64,000 bases of DNA from contig NZ_JXOJ01000002.1 of assembly GCF_001017125.1 (NCBI RefSeq), positions 559,017 to 623,016 on the forward strand, read 5' to 3'. The notes beneath the pieces were generated by a model. It saw only the letters and a list, made by a program, of their open reading frames with translations. It did no database searches and was not told the DNA's origin. Both the position numbers and the translations under genes were made by a program. Shown piece by piece: positions 41,227-51,100 of the stretch. Source of the DNA: Methanoculleus sediminis. Lineage in GTDB: Archaea > Halobacteriota > Methanomicrobia > Methanomicrobiales > Methanoculleaceae. Every line of letters starts with the position of its first letter. Position 1 is the stretch's first letter.

Positions 41227-43113
41227 ATGAAGAAAGAACAGGCTGCACCGGTTCCGTTCCAGAGCTTCGGGCGGCTCCGGCGACCCGGGATCGGCCTCAT
41301 CTCAGCCGGGGCAAAGAGACAGCTCGTCGATAGAATCGTCGGCAAACTGCTCCTCTTCGTCGCGCTCTTTGCGATCGTCACCGTCTTTTTCATCATCGTC
41401 TTCCTGCTCCGCGACGGCTACCAGATCGTTCTCGAGACCGGCATATGGAACTTCCTCGTCGGCCAGGACTGGAACCCGGCGGGGCGGGATCCGGCATACG
41501 GCGCATTCCCGCTCATCGTCGGCACGGTCCTGGTGACCGCGCTCGCGATGGCCATCGCCGTCCCGCTCAGTATCGGTACGGCCGTCTTCACCGCGGAGAT
41601 CGCCGGTCCCCGGACGAGATCGGTCGTCAAACCGGCCGTCGAGTTGCTGGCCGGCATCCCCTCCGTCGTCTACGGGTTCTTCGGCCTGATCCTCCTGGCC
41701 GACTGGATCCGCATCGCCTTCGACCAGCCGTCGGGGTCGAGCTGGCTCGCAGGCTCGATCCTCCTTGCAGTCATGGCCATCCCGACGATCACGAGCGTCG
41801 CCGAGGACGCCGTCAGTTCGGTCCCCCGCGAGTTCAGGGAAGGCAGCCTCGCTCTCGGGGCAACCCACTGGCAGACGATCAAGAATGTCGTCGTGCCCCG
41901 TGCGCTCTCCGGCATCGGCGCGGCGATCATCCTCGGGATGGGGCGCGCCATCGGCGAGACGATGGCGGTGCTCATGGTCACGGGGAACGCCGCCGTCATC
42001 CCGGACCCGATAACCGACATCTTCTCTCCCGTGCGGACGCTGACCGGGACGCTGGGGATCGAGATGGGCGAAGTCGCCTTCGGAAGCACGCATTATCACG
42101 CGCTCTTCGGCGTCGCGGTGATCCTGCTCGTCATCACGCTCGCCGTCAACGGCGCGGCAAGGGTCATCGTCAACCGGATGCAGGCTACGGCGCGGCCCAA
42201 ACCGCATCGGGCACTTACAGCTGCGGCCTCGCGCATAACCCACGCCGCATCGGCACCGTTCGGGAGGCTCGCCCACCCGAGGACCTCGCAGCGATGCGCG
42301 TTTCTCCTGATATCGCTCTCGGCTGCGATCGTGCTCGCGGCCCTCGGGGTGATCCTCTTCGAGATCGTCGTCAACGGCGCCGGGGCGATCACCTGGGAGT
42401 TCCTGACCGGGTCCCCGAGAGACCTCGGGCGAGCGGGGGGGATCTTCCCCGCGATCGCCGGGACGTTCTGGCTCGTCACGGGGGCGCTCGCGGTTGCGTT
42501 GCCCCTCGGGATCGCGACCGCCGTCTACCTCATCGAGTACACGGCCGACACCCCGCTGACGCGGGGCATCCGTGCCGCGGTGGACCTGCTGAACGGGACG
42601 CCGTCCATCGTCTTTGGGCTGTTCGGGTTTGCATTCCTCGTCCTCTTCCTGAACTTCGGCGTCTCGCTGATCGCCGGGCAGATCACCCTCGGCCTGATGA
42701 TTCTCCCCACGATCATACGGACGACCGAAGAATCGCTCCGGTCGATCCCCGGCTCACTCCGGGAGGGAAGTTACGCTCTCGGGGCGACGAAGTGGCAGAC
42801 GATCCGGCGGGTGGTTCTCCCCCCGGCGCTCCCCGGGATCCTCACCGGAGCGATCCTCTCCATCGGGCGCGCCGCAGGCGAGACCGCTCCAATCATGTTC
42901 ACCGCGGCGGTCTTCAGCAGCAGATACCTGCCGTCGTCGCTCGCAGAACCGGTGATGGCCCTTCCCTACCACCTCTTCGTCCTCACCACGAGCATTCCGG
43001 GGGCGAGCACGCAGAGCTACGGGACCGCGTTCGTGCTTCTGCTGCTGGTCCTCGCGATCTATCTCGCCGCAATCCTTGTACGGCGGCGATACAACCGGGA
43101 AAAGGTGATGTAA
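41227..43113 (+). CDS. Fused phosphate permease PstC-PstA
   Basis: 628 aa, two ABC permease domains in one chain. First half (PstC-like, about 30-310): GTAVFTAEIAGPRTRSVVKP and the EAA-type loop EFREGSLALGATHWQTIKNV. Second half (PstA-like, about 350-625): GIATAVYLIEYTADTPLTR, SLREGSYALGATKWQTIRRV. Twelve or so membrane segments. In most organisms these are two genes; here one polypeptide supplies both halves of the pore. GGAG before ATG 41227. The PstB start follows three bases after its stop. Confidence 0.93.
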   Translation: MKKEQAAPVPFQSFGRLRRPGIGLISAGAKRQLVDRIVGKLLLFVALFAIVTVFFIIVFLLRDGYQIVLETGIWNFLVGQDWNPAGRDPAYGAFPLIVGTVLVTALAMAIAVPLSIGTAVFTAEIAGPRTRSVVKPAVELLAGIPSVVYGFFGLILLADWIRIAFDQPSGSSWLAGSILLAVMAIPTITSVAEDAVSSVPREFREGSLALGATHWQTIKNVVVPRALSGIGAAIILGMGRAIGETMAVLMVTGNAAVIPDPITDIFSPVRTLTGTLGIEMGEVAFGSTHYHALFGVAVILLVITLAVNGAARVIVNRMQATARPKPHRALTAAASRITHAASAPFGRLAHPRTSQRCAFLLISLSAAIVLAALGVILFEIVVNGAGAITWEFLTGSPRDLGRAGGIFPAIAGTFWLVTGALAVALPLGIATAVYLIEYTADTPLTRGIRAAVDLLNGTPSIVFGLFGFAFLVLFLNFGVSLIAGQITLGLMILPTIIRTTEESLRSIPGSLREGSYALGATKWQTIRRVVLPPALPGILTGAILSIGRAAGETAPIMFTAAVFSSRYLPSSLAEPVMALPYHLFVLTTSIPGASTQSYGTAFVLLLLVLAIYLAAILVRRRYNREKVM

Positions 43114-43116
43114 AAA

Positions 43117-43878
43117 ATGGATGAATCCACGATCCTCGAGACAAGAGACCTCAACCTCTGGTACGGGCAGAACCACGCCCTCATCGATATCTCGATCCGG
43201 ATCCCGAAAAACAGGGTTACGGCGCTCATCGGGCCGTCGGGATGCGGGAAATCAACCCTGCTCCGGTGCTTCAACCGGATGAACGACCTCATCGACTCAT
43301 CGCGAATCACCGGAGAGATCCTCTTTAACGGGAACGGTATCCACGACTCCCTTGCGGACGTATACGCGATCCGCGAGAAGATCGGCATGGTCTTCCAGAA
43401 ACCGAACCCGTTCCAGAAGAGCATCTACGAGAACGTCGCCTACGGCCCCCGCATTCACGGGGTGAGGGAGAAGAAGGCGCTCGACCGTATCGTCGAAGAG
43501 AGCCTGAAGGGTGCCGCGCTCTGGGACGAGGCAAAAGACCGCCTTCATGAACCCGCGCTCGCCCTCTCGGGCGGGCAGCAGCAGAGGCTCTGCATCGCGC
43601 GTTCCCTCGCGGTCGAACCCGAGGTGATCCTGATGGACGAACCCTGCTCCGCCCTCGACCCCATCGCCACAGCAAAGATCGAGGACCTCATCATCCGGCT
43701 TGCCCGGAACTACACCGTCGTCATCGTCACGCACAACATGCAGCAGGCGGCACGGGCCAGCGACTACACCGGGTTCATGTACATGGGAAAACTGGTGGAG
43801 TTCGATATGACCACGAAGATCTTCGAAGATCCCGGCGAAGAACTGACGGAGAACTACATCACCGGACGGTTCGGGTAG
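43117..43878 (+). CDS. pstB: Phosphate ABC transporter ATPase PstB
   Basis: 253 aa, full length. Walker [22 protein letters not shown]-loop [16 protein letters not shown], signature [16 protein letters not shown], Walker [15 protein letters not shown]-loop [13 protein letters not shown]. Powers phosphate import through the fused permease. Ribosome site GGTGAT overlaps the end of the permease gene. Confidence 0.95.
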   Translation: MDESTILETRDLNLWYGQNHALIDISIRIPKNRVTALIGPSGCGKSTLLRCFNRMNDLIDSSRITGEILFNGNGIHDSLADVYAIREKIGMVFQKPNPFQKSIYENVAYGPRIHGVREKKALDRIVEESLKGAALWDEAKDRLHEPALALSGGQQQRLCIARSLAVEPEVILMDEPCSALDPIATAKIEDLIIRLARNYTVVIVTHNMQQAARASDYTGFMYMGKLVEFDMTTKIFEDPGEELTENYITGRFG

Positions 43879-43885
43879 GGAGACT

Positions 43886-44536
43886 ATGGTAGAGAAATTT
43901 CATACGGAACTTGCGTCCCTGAAAGGGGACGTCCTCGTGATGGGCCGCCTCGCGCAGGGCATGCTGCACCGGTCGATGGAAGCGCTCCGGACACGGGACG
44001 CGACGCTCACCGGATCGATCGACCGCGACAAGAAGGATCTCGCGGATTACGACCACGAGATCGAACAGAAATGCCTGAGACTCATCGCCCTCCACCAGCC
44101 GATGGCAAAGGACCTGCGGACGATCGCAGCCTCGATGAAGGTGATCACGAACCTTTACCGCATCGGCCGTTACGGGAAAGACATCGCCATCGTCGTGCCC
44201 GATCTCGCCGACGCTCCGCATGTGGGAAACCTCGTCAGCATCCCCCATATGGGGAATCTCGTCGAGGGGATGATCGCGGATACGCTGATCGCATTCGAGC
44301 GCGAGGACCTCTCCGTGATAGACAACATCATAAAGCAGGAGGAGGTCGTCGACGCCCTCAGGTACTCCATATTCCGCGAGTGCCTCACCTACATGATGGA
44401 GGACCCGAAGAACATCACGCGGTGCACGAACTACGTCATGATCGCCCGGTACCTCGAACGGTGCGGGGACCACGCGTGCAAGATCGCGGAGAAGGTGCAC
44501 TACATGGCGACGGGGGAGCGGATCGAGATCCGGTGA
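43886..44536 (+). CDS. phoU: PhoU-like phosphate regulator
   Basis: 216 aa, two three-helix PhoU repeats: DYDHEIEQKCLRLIALHQPM with AKDLRTIAASMKVITNLYRI, and MMEDPKNITRCTNYVMIARY with LERCGDHACKIAEKVHYM. It binds metal through the conserved acidic helices and tunes Pst activity. Last gene of the operon, GGGAG ribosome site, 7 bases after pstB. Confidence 0.93.
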   Translation: MVEKFHTELASLKGDVLVMGRLAQGMLHRSMEALRTRDATLTGSIDRDKKDLADYDHEIEQKCLRLIALHQPMAKDLRTIAASMKVITNLYRIGRYGKDIAIVVPDLADAPHVGNLVSIPHMGNLVEGMIADTLIAFEREDLSVIDNIIKQEEVVDALRYSIFRECLTYMMEDPKNITRCTNYVMIARYLERCGDHACKIAEKVHYMATGERIEIR

Positions 44537-44600
44537 ACCGTCCGGCACGATAAGAGCAGGTCGAAACCGCCGTGGATAGAGCAAAGGCCCCCACAGGCCA

Positions 44601-44612
44601 TTTTTTATACCC
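44601..44612 (+). promoter_or_regulatory. TATA box of the RNase II-type gene
   Basis: TTTTTTATACCC centred about 27 bases before ATG 44636; leaderless transcript expected. Confidence 0.55.
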
Positions 44613-44635
44613 GTAAACGAATCACTCAAGCAGAG

Positions 44636-46105
44636 ATGCAGAACCAGCAGCCCGTCAACCTCAAGGGCATCGCATGGGCGGCGATGCAGCAGTATGGTTT
44701 TATCCCCGGATTCCCGCCGTCCGTCCTCCGCGAGGTCGGGGGGCTCGACGCAAAGGTCTTCCCGGAGACCCTCGACGACCCCCGCGACCTCCGCTCGCTC
44801 CTCTGGTCCTCGATCGACAACCACGACTCACAGGATCTCGACCAGATCGAGGTCTGCGAGGAAGGGCCGGACGGTGCGATCCTGGTCAGGGTCGCCATCG
44901 CCGACGTCGACGTCTACGTCCCGAAAGATTCGGAGACCGACCGGCACGCCGCCCACAACGGAACATCGGTCTACACCGGGGTCACGACCTTCCCGATGCT
45001 CCCCGACCGCCTCTCGGCGGGCATCACCTCGCTCCTGCCCGGACGTGACCGGATGGCGATCGTCATCGAGTACACCGTCCTTCCGGACGGGAGCGCGGTG
45101 CCCGGCGACGTCTACCGGGCAATCGTTGCGAACCGGGCAAAACTCGTCTACGAGGAGGTCGGCGACTGGCTGGAGGGGAAAGGGCCCGTCCCGGAGACGA
45201 TCGCGGAGACACCCGGCCTCGCGGAGCAGGTTCTCCTCCAGGACGAGGCCGCGGTGCGGATGAGGAAACGCCGGACGGAGAGAGGGGCGCTCGCCCTCGA
45301 GACGATCGAGGCCGAACCGCTCGTTGAGGACAACCGGGTCCTGGGCCTCGTCGTCCAGGAGCAGAACCGCGCCCGGTGCCTGATCGAGGAGTTCATGGTC
45401 GCGGCGAACGGAACCCTGACGGTGTTCCTGAACGCCGCCGATCTCCCCATGATCCACCGGGTCGTCCGCACCCCGAAGAACTGGGACGGAATCGTTGCCG
45501 AGGCGACGGAGCGCGGCGAGACCCTGCCCGCCGAACCGGACGCCGAGGCGCTCACCCGGTTCCTCATCCGGCAGAAAGCAGCCGACCCCGACCGCTTCCC
45601 CGACCTCTCGCTGACGGTGGTGAAACTGATGGGGGCGGGCGAGTACGTGGCCTTCCGGCAGGGCGACGAGCCGATCGGCCACTTTGCTCTCGCCGTCACC
45701 GACTACACCCACGGCACCGCCCCGAACCGGCGCTACGTCGACCTCATCATCCAGCGGCTGGTGAAATCCGTCTTCGACGGCGAGCGCGACCAGCCCTACA
45801 CGCCCGCCGAACTCGACGAACTCGCCCGGCAGCTGACCGACCGGGAGAAGGCGTCGCAGAAGGTCGAGCGCTACGTCCGGAAGGCCGCGGCCGCGGTCCT
45901 CCTCCAGAAGCGGATCGGCGAGACGTTCGATGCGTTCGTCACCGGCGCCTCGGAGAAGGGGACGTACGTCCGGCTGATCGACCCGCCGGCCGAAGGAAGG
46001 ATCGTGCTGGGCGAGCAGGGGCTCAGGGTCGGCCAGAGGGTGCGCGTCCGCCTGATGGAGGCGGACCCCTACAAAGGCTTCATCGACTTCGGGCGCACCC
46101 GGTGA
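44636..46105 (+). CDS. RNase II/RNR-type 3'-5' exoribonuclease
   Basis: 489 aa. RNB catalytic domain with the Asp cluster SSIDNHDSQDLDQIEV (Asp61, Asp67, Asp69) and VRVAIADVDVYV, then TVFLNAADLPMIHR and FRQGDEPIGHFALAVTDYTH. The C-terminus looks like an S1-type RNA-binding barrel (KGTYVRLIDPPAEGRIV). No N-terminal cold-shock domains, as in short archaeal and bacterial relatives. Degrades RNA processively from the 3' end. The start is placed by the TATA box at 44601-44612. Confidence 0.88.
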   Translation: MQNQQPVNLKGIAWAAMQQYGFIPGFPPSVLREVGGLDAKVFPETLDDPRDLRSLLWSSIDNHDSQDLDQIEVCEEGPDGAILVRVAIADVDVYVPKDSETDRHAAHNGTSVYTGVTTFPMLPDRLSAGITSLLPGRDRMAIVIEYTVLPDGSAVPGDVYRAIVANRAKLVYEEVGDWLEGKGPVPETIAETPGLAEQVLLQDEAAVRMRKRRTERGALALETIEAEPLVEDNRVLGLVVQEQNRARCLIEEFMVAANGTLTVFLNAADLPMIHRVVRTPKNWDGIVAEATERGETLPAEPDAEALTRFLIRQKAADPDRFPDLSLTVVKLMGAGEYVAFRQGDEPIGHFALAVTDYTHGTAPNRRYVDLIIQRLVKSVFDGERDQPYTPAELDELARQLTDREKASQKVERYVRKAAAAVLLQKRIGETFDAFVTGASEKGTYVRLIDPPAEGRIVLGEQGLRVGQRVRVRLMEADPYKGFIDFGRTR

Positions 46106-46144
46106 GGGATACCCCTCTAAAGATCGGCACGAAAAAGAGGAGAT

Positions 46145-46966
46145 TTATCGAACCCGGCCCAGGTGGACGTCCACCTGCGGGAAGGCGATCTCGATTCCGG
46201 CCCCCCTGAACGCCCCGACGACGTCGCGGTTCAGGTCCCACTGGACGCCCCAGAAATCCGACGTCTTCGCCCATGCCCGGAGAGCGAGGATCACCGAAGA
46301 GTCGGCCAGTTCGGTGACGATGACCACGGGTTCCGGCGACGAAAGCACCCCTGCGTGGGCTGTCATCAGATCGGTGGCGACCCGGATCGCCTTATTCAGG
46401 TCGCTGTCGTAGGCGACGGCGACCCTGACCTCGACGCGGCGGGTCTCCATCCTGGTGGAGTTGATCACCGGGCTCCCCCAGACGAGGGCGTTCGGGATGG
46501 TGATGTAGGTGTTGTCGGGCTTCAGCAGCTCGGTCGCCATGATACCGACCGAGGTGACCGTCCCGGATATGCCGTTGACCTCGACGAACTCACCCCTGTC
46601 GATGGGGCGGAACGCCGCCAGCCAGACCCCGGCGGCGAGGTTGGTGACGGTGTCCTGGAGGCCGAAACCGAGGATGAGCCCGATCACCGCCGAGAGCCCG
46701 AGCACCACGGAGGAGACGTCGAACCCGAGCGTCGCGAGGACGACGAGGGCGAGGATCACGTAGAGCAGGACAGAGAAGAACCGGATCAGGAACTCGATGA
46801 CCAGACCCGGCAGGTTCGAGGCCCGGGAGAGCATCTTCGTGAAGACGGACGTGAGCACCTTCACCACGATCCATCCGATGATCGCGACAAGCACGGCGAG
46901 AACAACGCTTTCGAGCGTGATGTCGGAGAGCGGAACGGTGAAATTGAGGATTTCTGCGATCTCCAT
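46145..46966 (-). CDS. Small-conductance mechanosensitive channel (MscS family)
   Basis: 273 aa. Three N-terminal helices (VVLAVLVAIIGWIVVKVLTS, LIRFFSVLLYVILALVVLAT, and the pore helix VVLGLSAVIGLILGFGLQDT), then the MscS beta domain with RPIDRGEFVEVNGISGTVTS and ELLKPDNTYITIPNALVWGS. Opens under membrane tension to release osmolytes. Complete; convergent with the RNase gene. Confidence 0.92.
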   Translation of the reverse strand: MEIAEILNFTVPLSDITLESVVLAVLVAIIGWIVVKVLTSVFTKMLSRASNLPGLVIEFLIRFFSVLLYVILALVVLATLGFDVSSVVLGLSAVIGLILGFGLQDTVTNLAAGVWLAAFRPIDRGEFVEVNGISGTVTSVGIMATELLKPDNTYITIPNALVWGSPVINSTRMETRRVEVRVAVAYDSDLNKAIRVATDLMTAHAGVLSSPEPVVIVTELADSSVILALRAWAKTSDFWGVQWDLNRDVVGAFRGAGIEIAFPQVDVHLGRVR

Positions 46967-47102
46967 GCATCAAGATGGCACGGGAGGTCAGATATACCGA
47001 ACCCTCCGGATGGAGGAAAGGAGGGAGGATGCGGTTTACCCGCACCCCGCAAAAGAGCTGAACCGGGCATAAGCCCGGTGCCCCCGCGCGGGGCGGCCGG
47101 AT

Positions 47103-47795
47103 TCAGTACCCGAGCAGCTCCCGGATCAGGACCAGGGTCACCCTCCCGTCGGCATCCTCGCGGTCGAGGATCACGTGCTTGCCGATGTAACTCCCGGTAT
47201 TGTAGGCGTGCTGCGCACGCTGGTTCTCGAGGGGCAGGCAGTACTCCCGGCACCGCCGGAGGGCATCGTCGACGGTCGGCACGATCTTGTTCGTCCCGGA
47301 GACGAGGATGAGGTGCGCCGCCGCGTGAGGCCACGCCCCCATCCGGCTCCCGGTCTTGTCGCACCCGACGATCTCGCCCGAGGCGGCGATCGCCTGCACC
47401 CCGGAGAGGAAGTAGTCCGCGGCGACGCTTTTCCGGCGGAGCGCGTGCCGCTTCCCGGTGTCGTTCTCGGCGGTGATGACCGCGTGGTAGTCCCGCCATC
47501 CCTTCGGGTTCTCTTTGAGCACCCGGTCAAACCCCATCTCGACCAGGGTCGTCGAGTAGCCGTTCATGACCTCGGCTCCTTCGGGCAGCAGATCGACGAC
47601 CGTCCGGAGGGCATCTCCCGCCGTATCGACGAGAATCACCCTTACATTCCGGGCCTCGATCGCCTCGACCGTCTTCTTGAGCGTCGCTTCGTCCGGCGTC
47701 CGGCTCCACCGCTCCGCATCGACCCCGGCATCGGCCATCAGGTTGGCCGCACTGTATTCCGTGGCCTTCGCCATCTGCTGGGTAACATTCGCCAT
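47103..47795 (-). CDS. LUD-domain protein (LutC/YkgG-like)
   Basis: 230 aa. LUD fold: VILVDTAGDALRTVVDLLPE, GAEVMNGYSTTLVEMGF, the GIQA-like segment FLSGVQAIAASGEIVGCDKT, HLILVSGTNKIVPTVDDALR. Relatives take part in lactate oxidation, but in methanogens the single-domain form is of uncertain role. GAGGTGATT precedes ATG 47795. The stop lies 136 bases from the MscS start on the same strand. Confidence 0.85.
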   Translation of the reverse strand: MANVTQQMAKATEYSAANLMADAGVDAERWSRTPDEATLKKTVEAIEARNVRVILVDTAGDALRTVVDLLPEGAEVMNGYSTTLVEMGFDRVLKENPKGWRDYHAVITAENDTGKRHALRRKSVAADYFLSGVQAIAASGEIVGCDKTGSRMGAWPHAAAHLILVSGTNKIVPTVDDALRRCREYCLPLENQRAQHAYNTGSYIGKHVILDREDADGRVTLVLIRELLGY

Positions 47796-47917
47796 TCAAT
47801 CACCTCGCGGTCGGGGGATGCGATCCCACATATACTTCTCGATGAACAGGGCCGTACCGGTTTCACGGCAAGGAAGGTTCCGGCGTGTTTTTTTGGTATT
47901 CCATCCCACAAGAGACT

Positions 47918-48892
47918 ATGAAAAGATGTTACCTCGTCGTCATGGCCTTCCTCCTGGTGCTCGCGGCCGGATGCAGCGGTCCTGCCGAAACAGAAGCCGT
48001 GGAAGAGAACGTGACCACGGAAGACCTCGCGGGCTTCGTCCGGGAGGCCGCCGACTATGCGGCGAGCGCCGGAGAAGACGCGGCCTTCGCTGAATTCAAC
48101 AACGAGGCGGGCAGGTTCTCGCGGGGAGCCCTCTACGTATTCGCTTACGATTACAACGGGACGCTCCTTGCCCACCCCTACGAGAAGGATGCGATCGGCA
48201 CCGACCGCGGAAACTGGATCGACGTCCGGGGGCTGCCGGCGATCCGCATCGGTGCGGCTACGGCGGCAAACGGCGGCGGGTACATCGCCTACCTCTACCC
48301 GGCACCCGAGAACGGGTCGATCGACGAGACGGCGGGAGATACCTACATCCCGAAGATCGTCTACGTCGCCCCTGCCGGTGAGACGTGGTGGGTGGCTTCG
48401 GGCGTCTACCTCTCCGGCGCGGCCGGGCCCGGAACCGAGCCGTATCCCGAACCTGTCTCCGCGATGGTCGGCCTCGTCGAGCGCGGTGCCGCCTACGGCC
48501 GCGAGCAGGGGGCGGAAACGGCGTTTGCCGAGATCTCGAACGCCTCCGGGATGTTTGTCGATCCGGAAGGGCATTACCTCTACGCCTACGACTACAACGG
48601 GACGCTCCTTGCCCACCCCCACCTGCAGGACTCGATCGGCACGAGCCTGATCGGGCGGCAGGACCCGTTCGGGATGGAGAACATCCGGGCGCTCAGGGAT
48701 ACCGCAGAGTCGGGAGGAGGGTTCATCGTCTTCGTCTGGCCGAACCCCGAACAGGAGAACCGCGACGAACTCAAGATCGGCTACGTCCTCCCGGTCGACG
48801 ATACCTGGTGGGTCGGCTCCGGGGTCTACCTAAGCGAGATCACGGGAGAGAGCGCACCCCTCCCCGGCACCCTGAAAGATCAGGGGGCCTGA
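47918..48892 (+). CDS. Lipoprotein with two tandem Cache-like sensor domains
   Basis: 324 aa from ATG 47918; an in-frame ATG at 47885 adds 11 residues before the signal. Lipobox VLAAGC. Two repeats, each with an AYDYNGTLLAHP core and a WW-x-x-SGVYLS end (ETWWVASGVYLSG; DTWWVGSGVYLSE), as in small-ligand-binding Cache domains of chemoreceptors and kinases. There is no cytosolic output domain, so it would act as a free extracellular binding protein, perhaps delivering a ligand to a receptor or transporter encoded elsewhere. Confidence 0.82.
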   Translation: MKRCYLVVMAFLLVLAAGCSGPAETEAVEENVTTEDLAGFVREAADYAASAGEDAAFAEFNNEAGRFSRGALYVFAYDYNGTLLAHPYEKDAIGTDRGNWIDVRGLPAIRIGAATAANGGGYIAYLYPAPENGSIDETAGDTYIPKIVYVAPAGETWWVASGVYLSGAAGPGTEPYPEPVSAMVGLVERGAAYGREQGAETAFAEISNASGMFVDPEGHYLYAYDYNGTLLAHPHLQDSIGTSLIGRQDPFGMENIRALRDTAESGGGFIVFVWPNPEQENRDELKIGYVLPVDDTWWVGSGVYLSEITGESAPLPGTLKDQGA

Positions 48893-49173
48893 CCGGCCCC
48901 CACCTCTTCGCTGTCCCATACGAGGGTGCTCTTCATCTCGGTCATGATCACCCTCGACCCCGGGGGAACCCGGATCGCGTCGCCGATATCCTCGGGCGTT
49001 TGTGCCCAGACGACCTGGTGCCTGAAATCTCCGTCGGGCAGCAGCACCACGACGCTGTAGGTGTTCATGTTCTCCTCGGGAGTGCCCTCTTCCTCTCCCG
49101 GGGCTACGCGGTAGCACGTAAACGTGACCGGCCCCGATTCTTCCCCCATCTTCTCTTCGACTTCGCCTCTCAT
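48880..49173 (-). CDS. Hypothetical 97-aa protein
   Basis: Soluble and acidic, strand-rich (VTFTCYRVAPGEEEGTPEEN, MNTYSVVVLLPDGDFRHQVV). Overlaps the end of the Cache lipoprotein gene by 13 bases, convergent. No family recognised. Composition supports coding. Confidence 0.55.
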   Translation of the reverse strand: MRGEVEEKMGEESGPVTFTCYRVAPGEEEGTPEENMNTYSVVVLLPDGDFRHQVVWAQTPEDIGDAIRVPPGSRVIMTEMKSTLVWDSEEVGAGQAP

Positions 49174-49397
49174 ACGCGTTCCTCATCACCCGGGTGAGCG
49201 CCGGGCTCTCGGGGTTTCGAACGCCCCTCCCCGGACTGCGGGAGACCGCGCCCTCCGCCCGCCGGAAAACCCGCCCCTCTCCCGGGAGCCACCTCCTCTG
49301 GTGCCCTCCTGATAATAAGCTTGCCCCGTGCCGCAGCCTTCGCGTGCGGGGGATGGGTGGTGTGCCGGCGGCGTCGAAAAAAAGTATACCAGGGTTC
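49174..49397. other. Gap with no supported gene
   Basis: GC-rich 224 bases upstream of the 97-aa gene and after the glutamine synthetase stop. I see no gene or clear structure. Confidence 0.4.
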
Positions 49398-50903
49398 TTA
49401 CGCTACGTGAAGGAACTCTTCAACCAGTTCCCGGATCGCTTCGTTGTTGCCGTAGAGCCTCTCGCTCAACCCCCGGTCGTCGAACGCCTTCAGGGTAGAG
49501 ATCCTGCTCTCGATCATGCCCGCCGGGAAGATCCCGTTCTCCTCGAAGACCGCCCGCTTCGCCTCGAGCGCCTCGGCGGACTCGACGCAGGAGGCGGGAA
49601 GCTGCCGGAACTCGGCAAGCCGCTCCTTGAACTCGGGGCGGAAGATGTTCCCGCTGACATAGAGTCTCTCGGCCGCCTCGAGCGCGCCGGGCATCTCGAT
49701 GCCGCGGAGCGCCGCCACGATAAGGCCGGCGACGATCAGGTAGGGATCCGCCGAGCCGTCGGCGACCCGGTACTCGAACGTCTGCTTTGAGGGGCGGTTC
49801 GGCGTAAGGCCGTTCTCGCCGGGGTTGGCGTCGCGGGTCATGCCGTCGGCGCCGACCCAGCCGAGAGGCACCCGGACCACGACCGAGCGGTTGCGGTCGC
49901 CCCAGCAGACCGTCGTCGGGGCTTCCTGGTGGGGGACGAGACGGAGGTAGGAGGTCGGGATGGTGTTCCCGAAGGCCGTCAGGGCGTCGGAGGCGTCGAG
50001 GATACCGGCGATCATCTTCCGGGCGAGCGGGCTCAGTCTGCCCTCCTCGACCAGCAGGTTCCTGCCGTCCTTCTCGACGAGCATGTGGAAGTGCATCCCG
50101 CTTCCCGCCTTGCCGACGGTGATCTTCGGGGCGAAGCTGATCTCGACGCCGTACTGGTTGCCGAGCATCCGGAGAACCCACTTCGCGACGATCAACTGTT
50201 CGACCGCCTGCTCCACCGGCATCGGCAGGAACTCGATCTCGTGTTGCTCGTAGTAGGCATCGTCGTTATAGAAGCATCCGACCTCGGAGTGGCCGTACTT
50301 GATCCTGCCGCCGGCGCGGGCGATCAGCCGCATCGCCTCGTCCCGCAGGTCCGCGAACTTGACGAAGGGTTCGGCCGAGTGGTAGCCCTTCTGGTCGCGG
50401 CCGGGGTAGAGATCGTCCCGCGGGCTGATGACGTAGTACTCGAGCTCGCCGAGGGTCTTGAAGGTGTACCCGGTCCGGCGGGTGAACTCCTCGTCCGCCT
50501 TTCGGAGCACGTATTCGGGCGCGCTCTCGAGAGGCTTCCCGTCGCTGTCGTAGAACGAGCAGAGGAACTCGAGCGTCGGCACCTCGGCGAACGGGCTTAC
50601 GAACGCCGTGCGGTACCGGGGGATGACGTAGAGATCGCTGCTCCCCGCCTCGATGAACGAGAAGAGGTTGCTGCCGTCGACGCGTTCGCCGTCCGAGATG
50701 ATGGTATCGAGATGTTCTTTCGAAGAGATGACGAAATTGAGGGTCTTGAGCTTGCCGTCCTCGGCGGCGTATCGGAAGTTGACCATCTCAATTCCGTTCG
50801 CCTCACAAAACCGTATGATGTCCTCTTTCGTAAAATCAGCCGGATCCTTCTTGAGAAAACGTACCAGCTCGTTGGGGTTCATCAGGATCTCAGAATCTTT
50901 CAT
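49398..50903 (-). CDS. Glutamine synthetase family protein
   Basis: 501 aa. Beta-grasp N-terminal part (NFRYAAEDGKLKTLNFVISS), catalytic barrel with ELEYYVISP, EQHEIEFLPMPVEQAV, MHFHMLVEKDG, VPHQEAPTTVCWGDRNRSVV, TFEYRVADGSADPYLIVAGL. It joins ammonia to glutamate with ATP; as a divergent member it may use another amine. The ATG is placed by a TATA box (50928-50939) at leaderless spacing. Whether it is the main GlnA cannot be told. Confidence 0.85.
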   Translation of the reverse strand: MKDSEILMNPNELVRFLKKDPADFTKEDIIRFCEANGIEMVNFRYAAEDGKLKTLNFVISSKEHLDTIISDGERVDGSNLFSFIEAGSSDLYVIPRYRTAFVSPFAEVPTLEFLCSFYDSDGKPLESAPEYVLRKADEEFTRRTGYTFKTLGELEYYVISPRDDLYPGRDQKGYHSAEPFVKFADLRDEAMRLIARAGGRIKYGHSEVGCFYNDDAYYEQHEIEFLPMPVEQAVEQLIVAKWVLRMLGNQYGVEISFAPKITVGKAGSGMHFHMLVEKDGRNLLVEEGRLSPLARKMIAGILDASDALTAFGNTIPTSYLRLVPHQEAPTTVCWGDRNRSVVVRVPLGWVGADGMTRDANPGENGLTPNRPSKQTFEYRVADGSADPYLIVAGLIVAALRGIEMPGALEAAERLYVSGNIFRPEFKERLAEFRQLPASCVESAEALEAKRAVFEENGIFPAGMIESRISTLKAFDDRGLSERLYGNNEAIRELVEEFLHVA

Positions 50904-50927
50904 ATTTTTTTAACGTTGGCTTCGACC

Positions 50928-50939
50928 GTATAAAAAAGA
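50928..50939 (-). promoter_or_regulatory. TATA box of the glutamine synthetase gene
   Basis: Minus-strand TTTTTTATACGG-type box centred about 28 bases before ATG 50903; leaderless or near-leaderless. Confidence 0.55.
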
Positions 50940-51100
50940 GTGTTCTCCTCTCCGCATCCGTTCGGGCGAGGGCATCATGCTCCCGGATATGGGGGGGATG
51001 CATCACCGGATCGAAGACAAAAACGACCTCTTGAGGGTTGAAAAAGGCAGCACGATCATCTCACAGTAGCCGCGCGACTGATAACGGCTCCGTTCCATCG

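Noticed and set aside
41445-43124. 559-codon frame inside the pstCA gene
   Set aside because: Arg/Asp/His-rich shadow; the fused permease is unmistakable.
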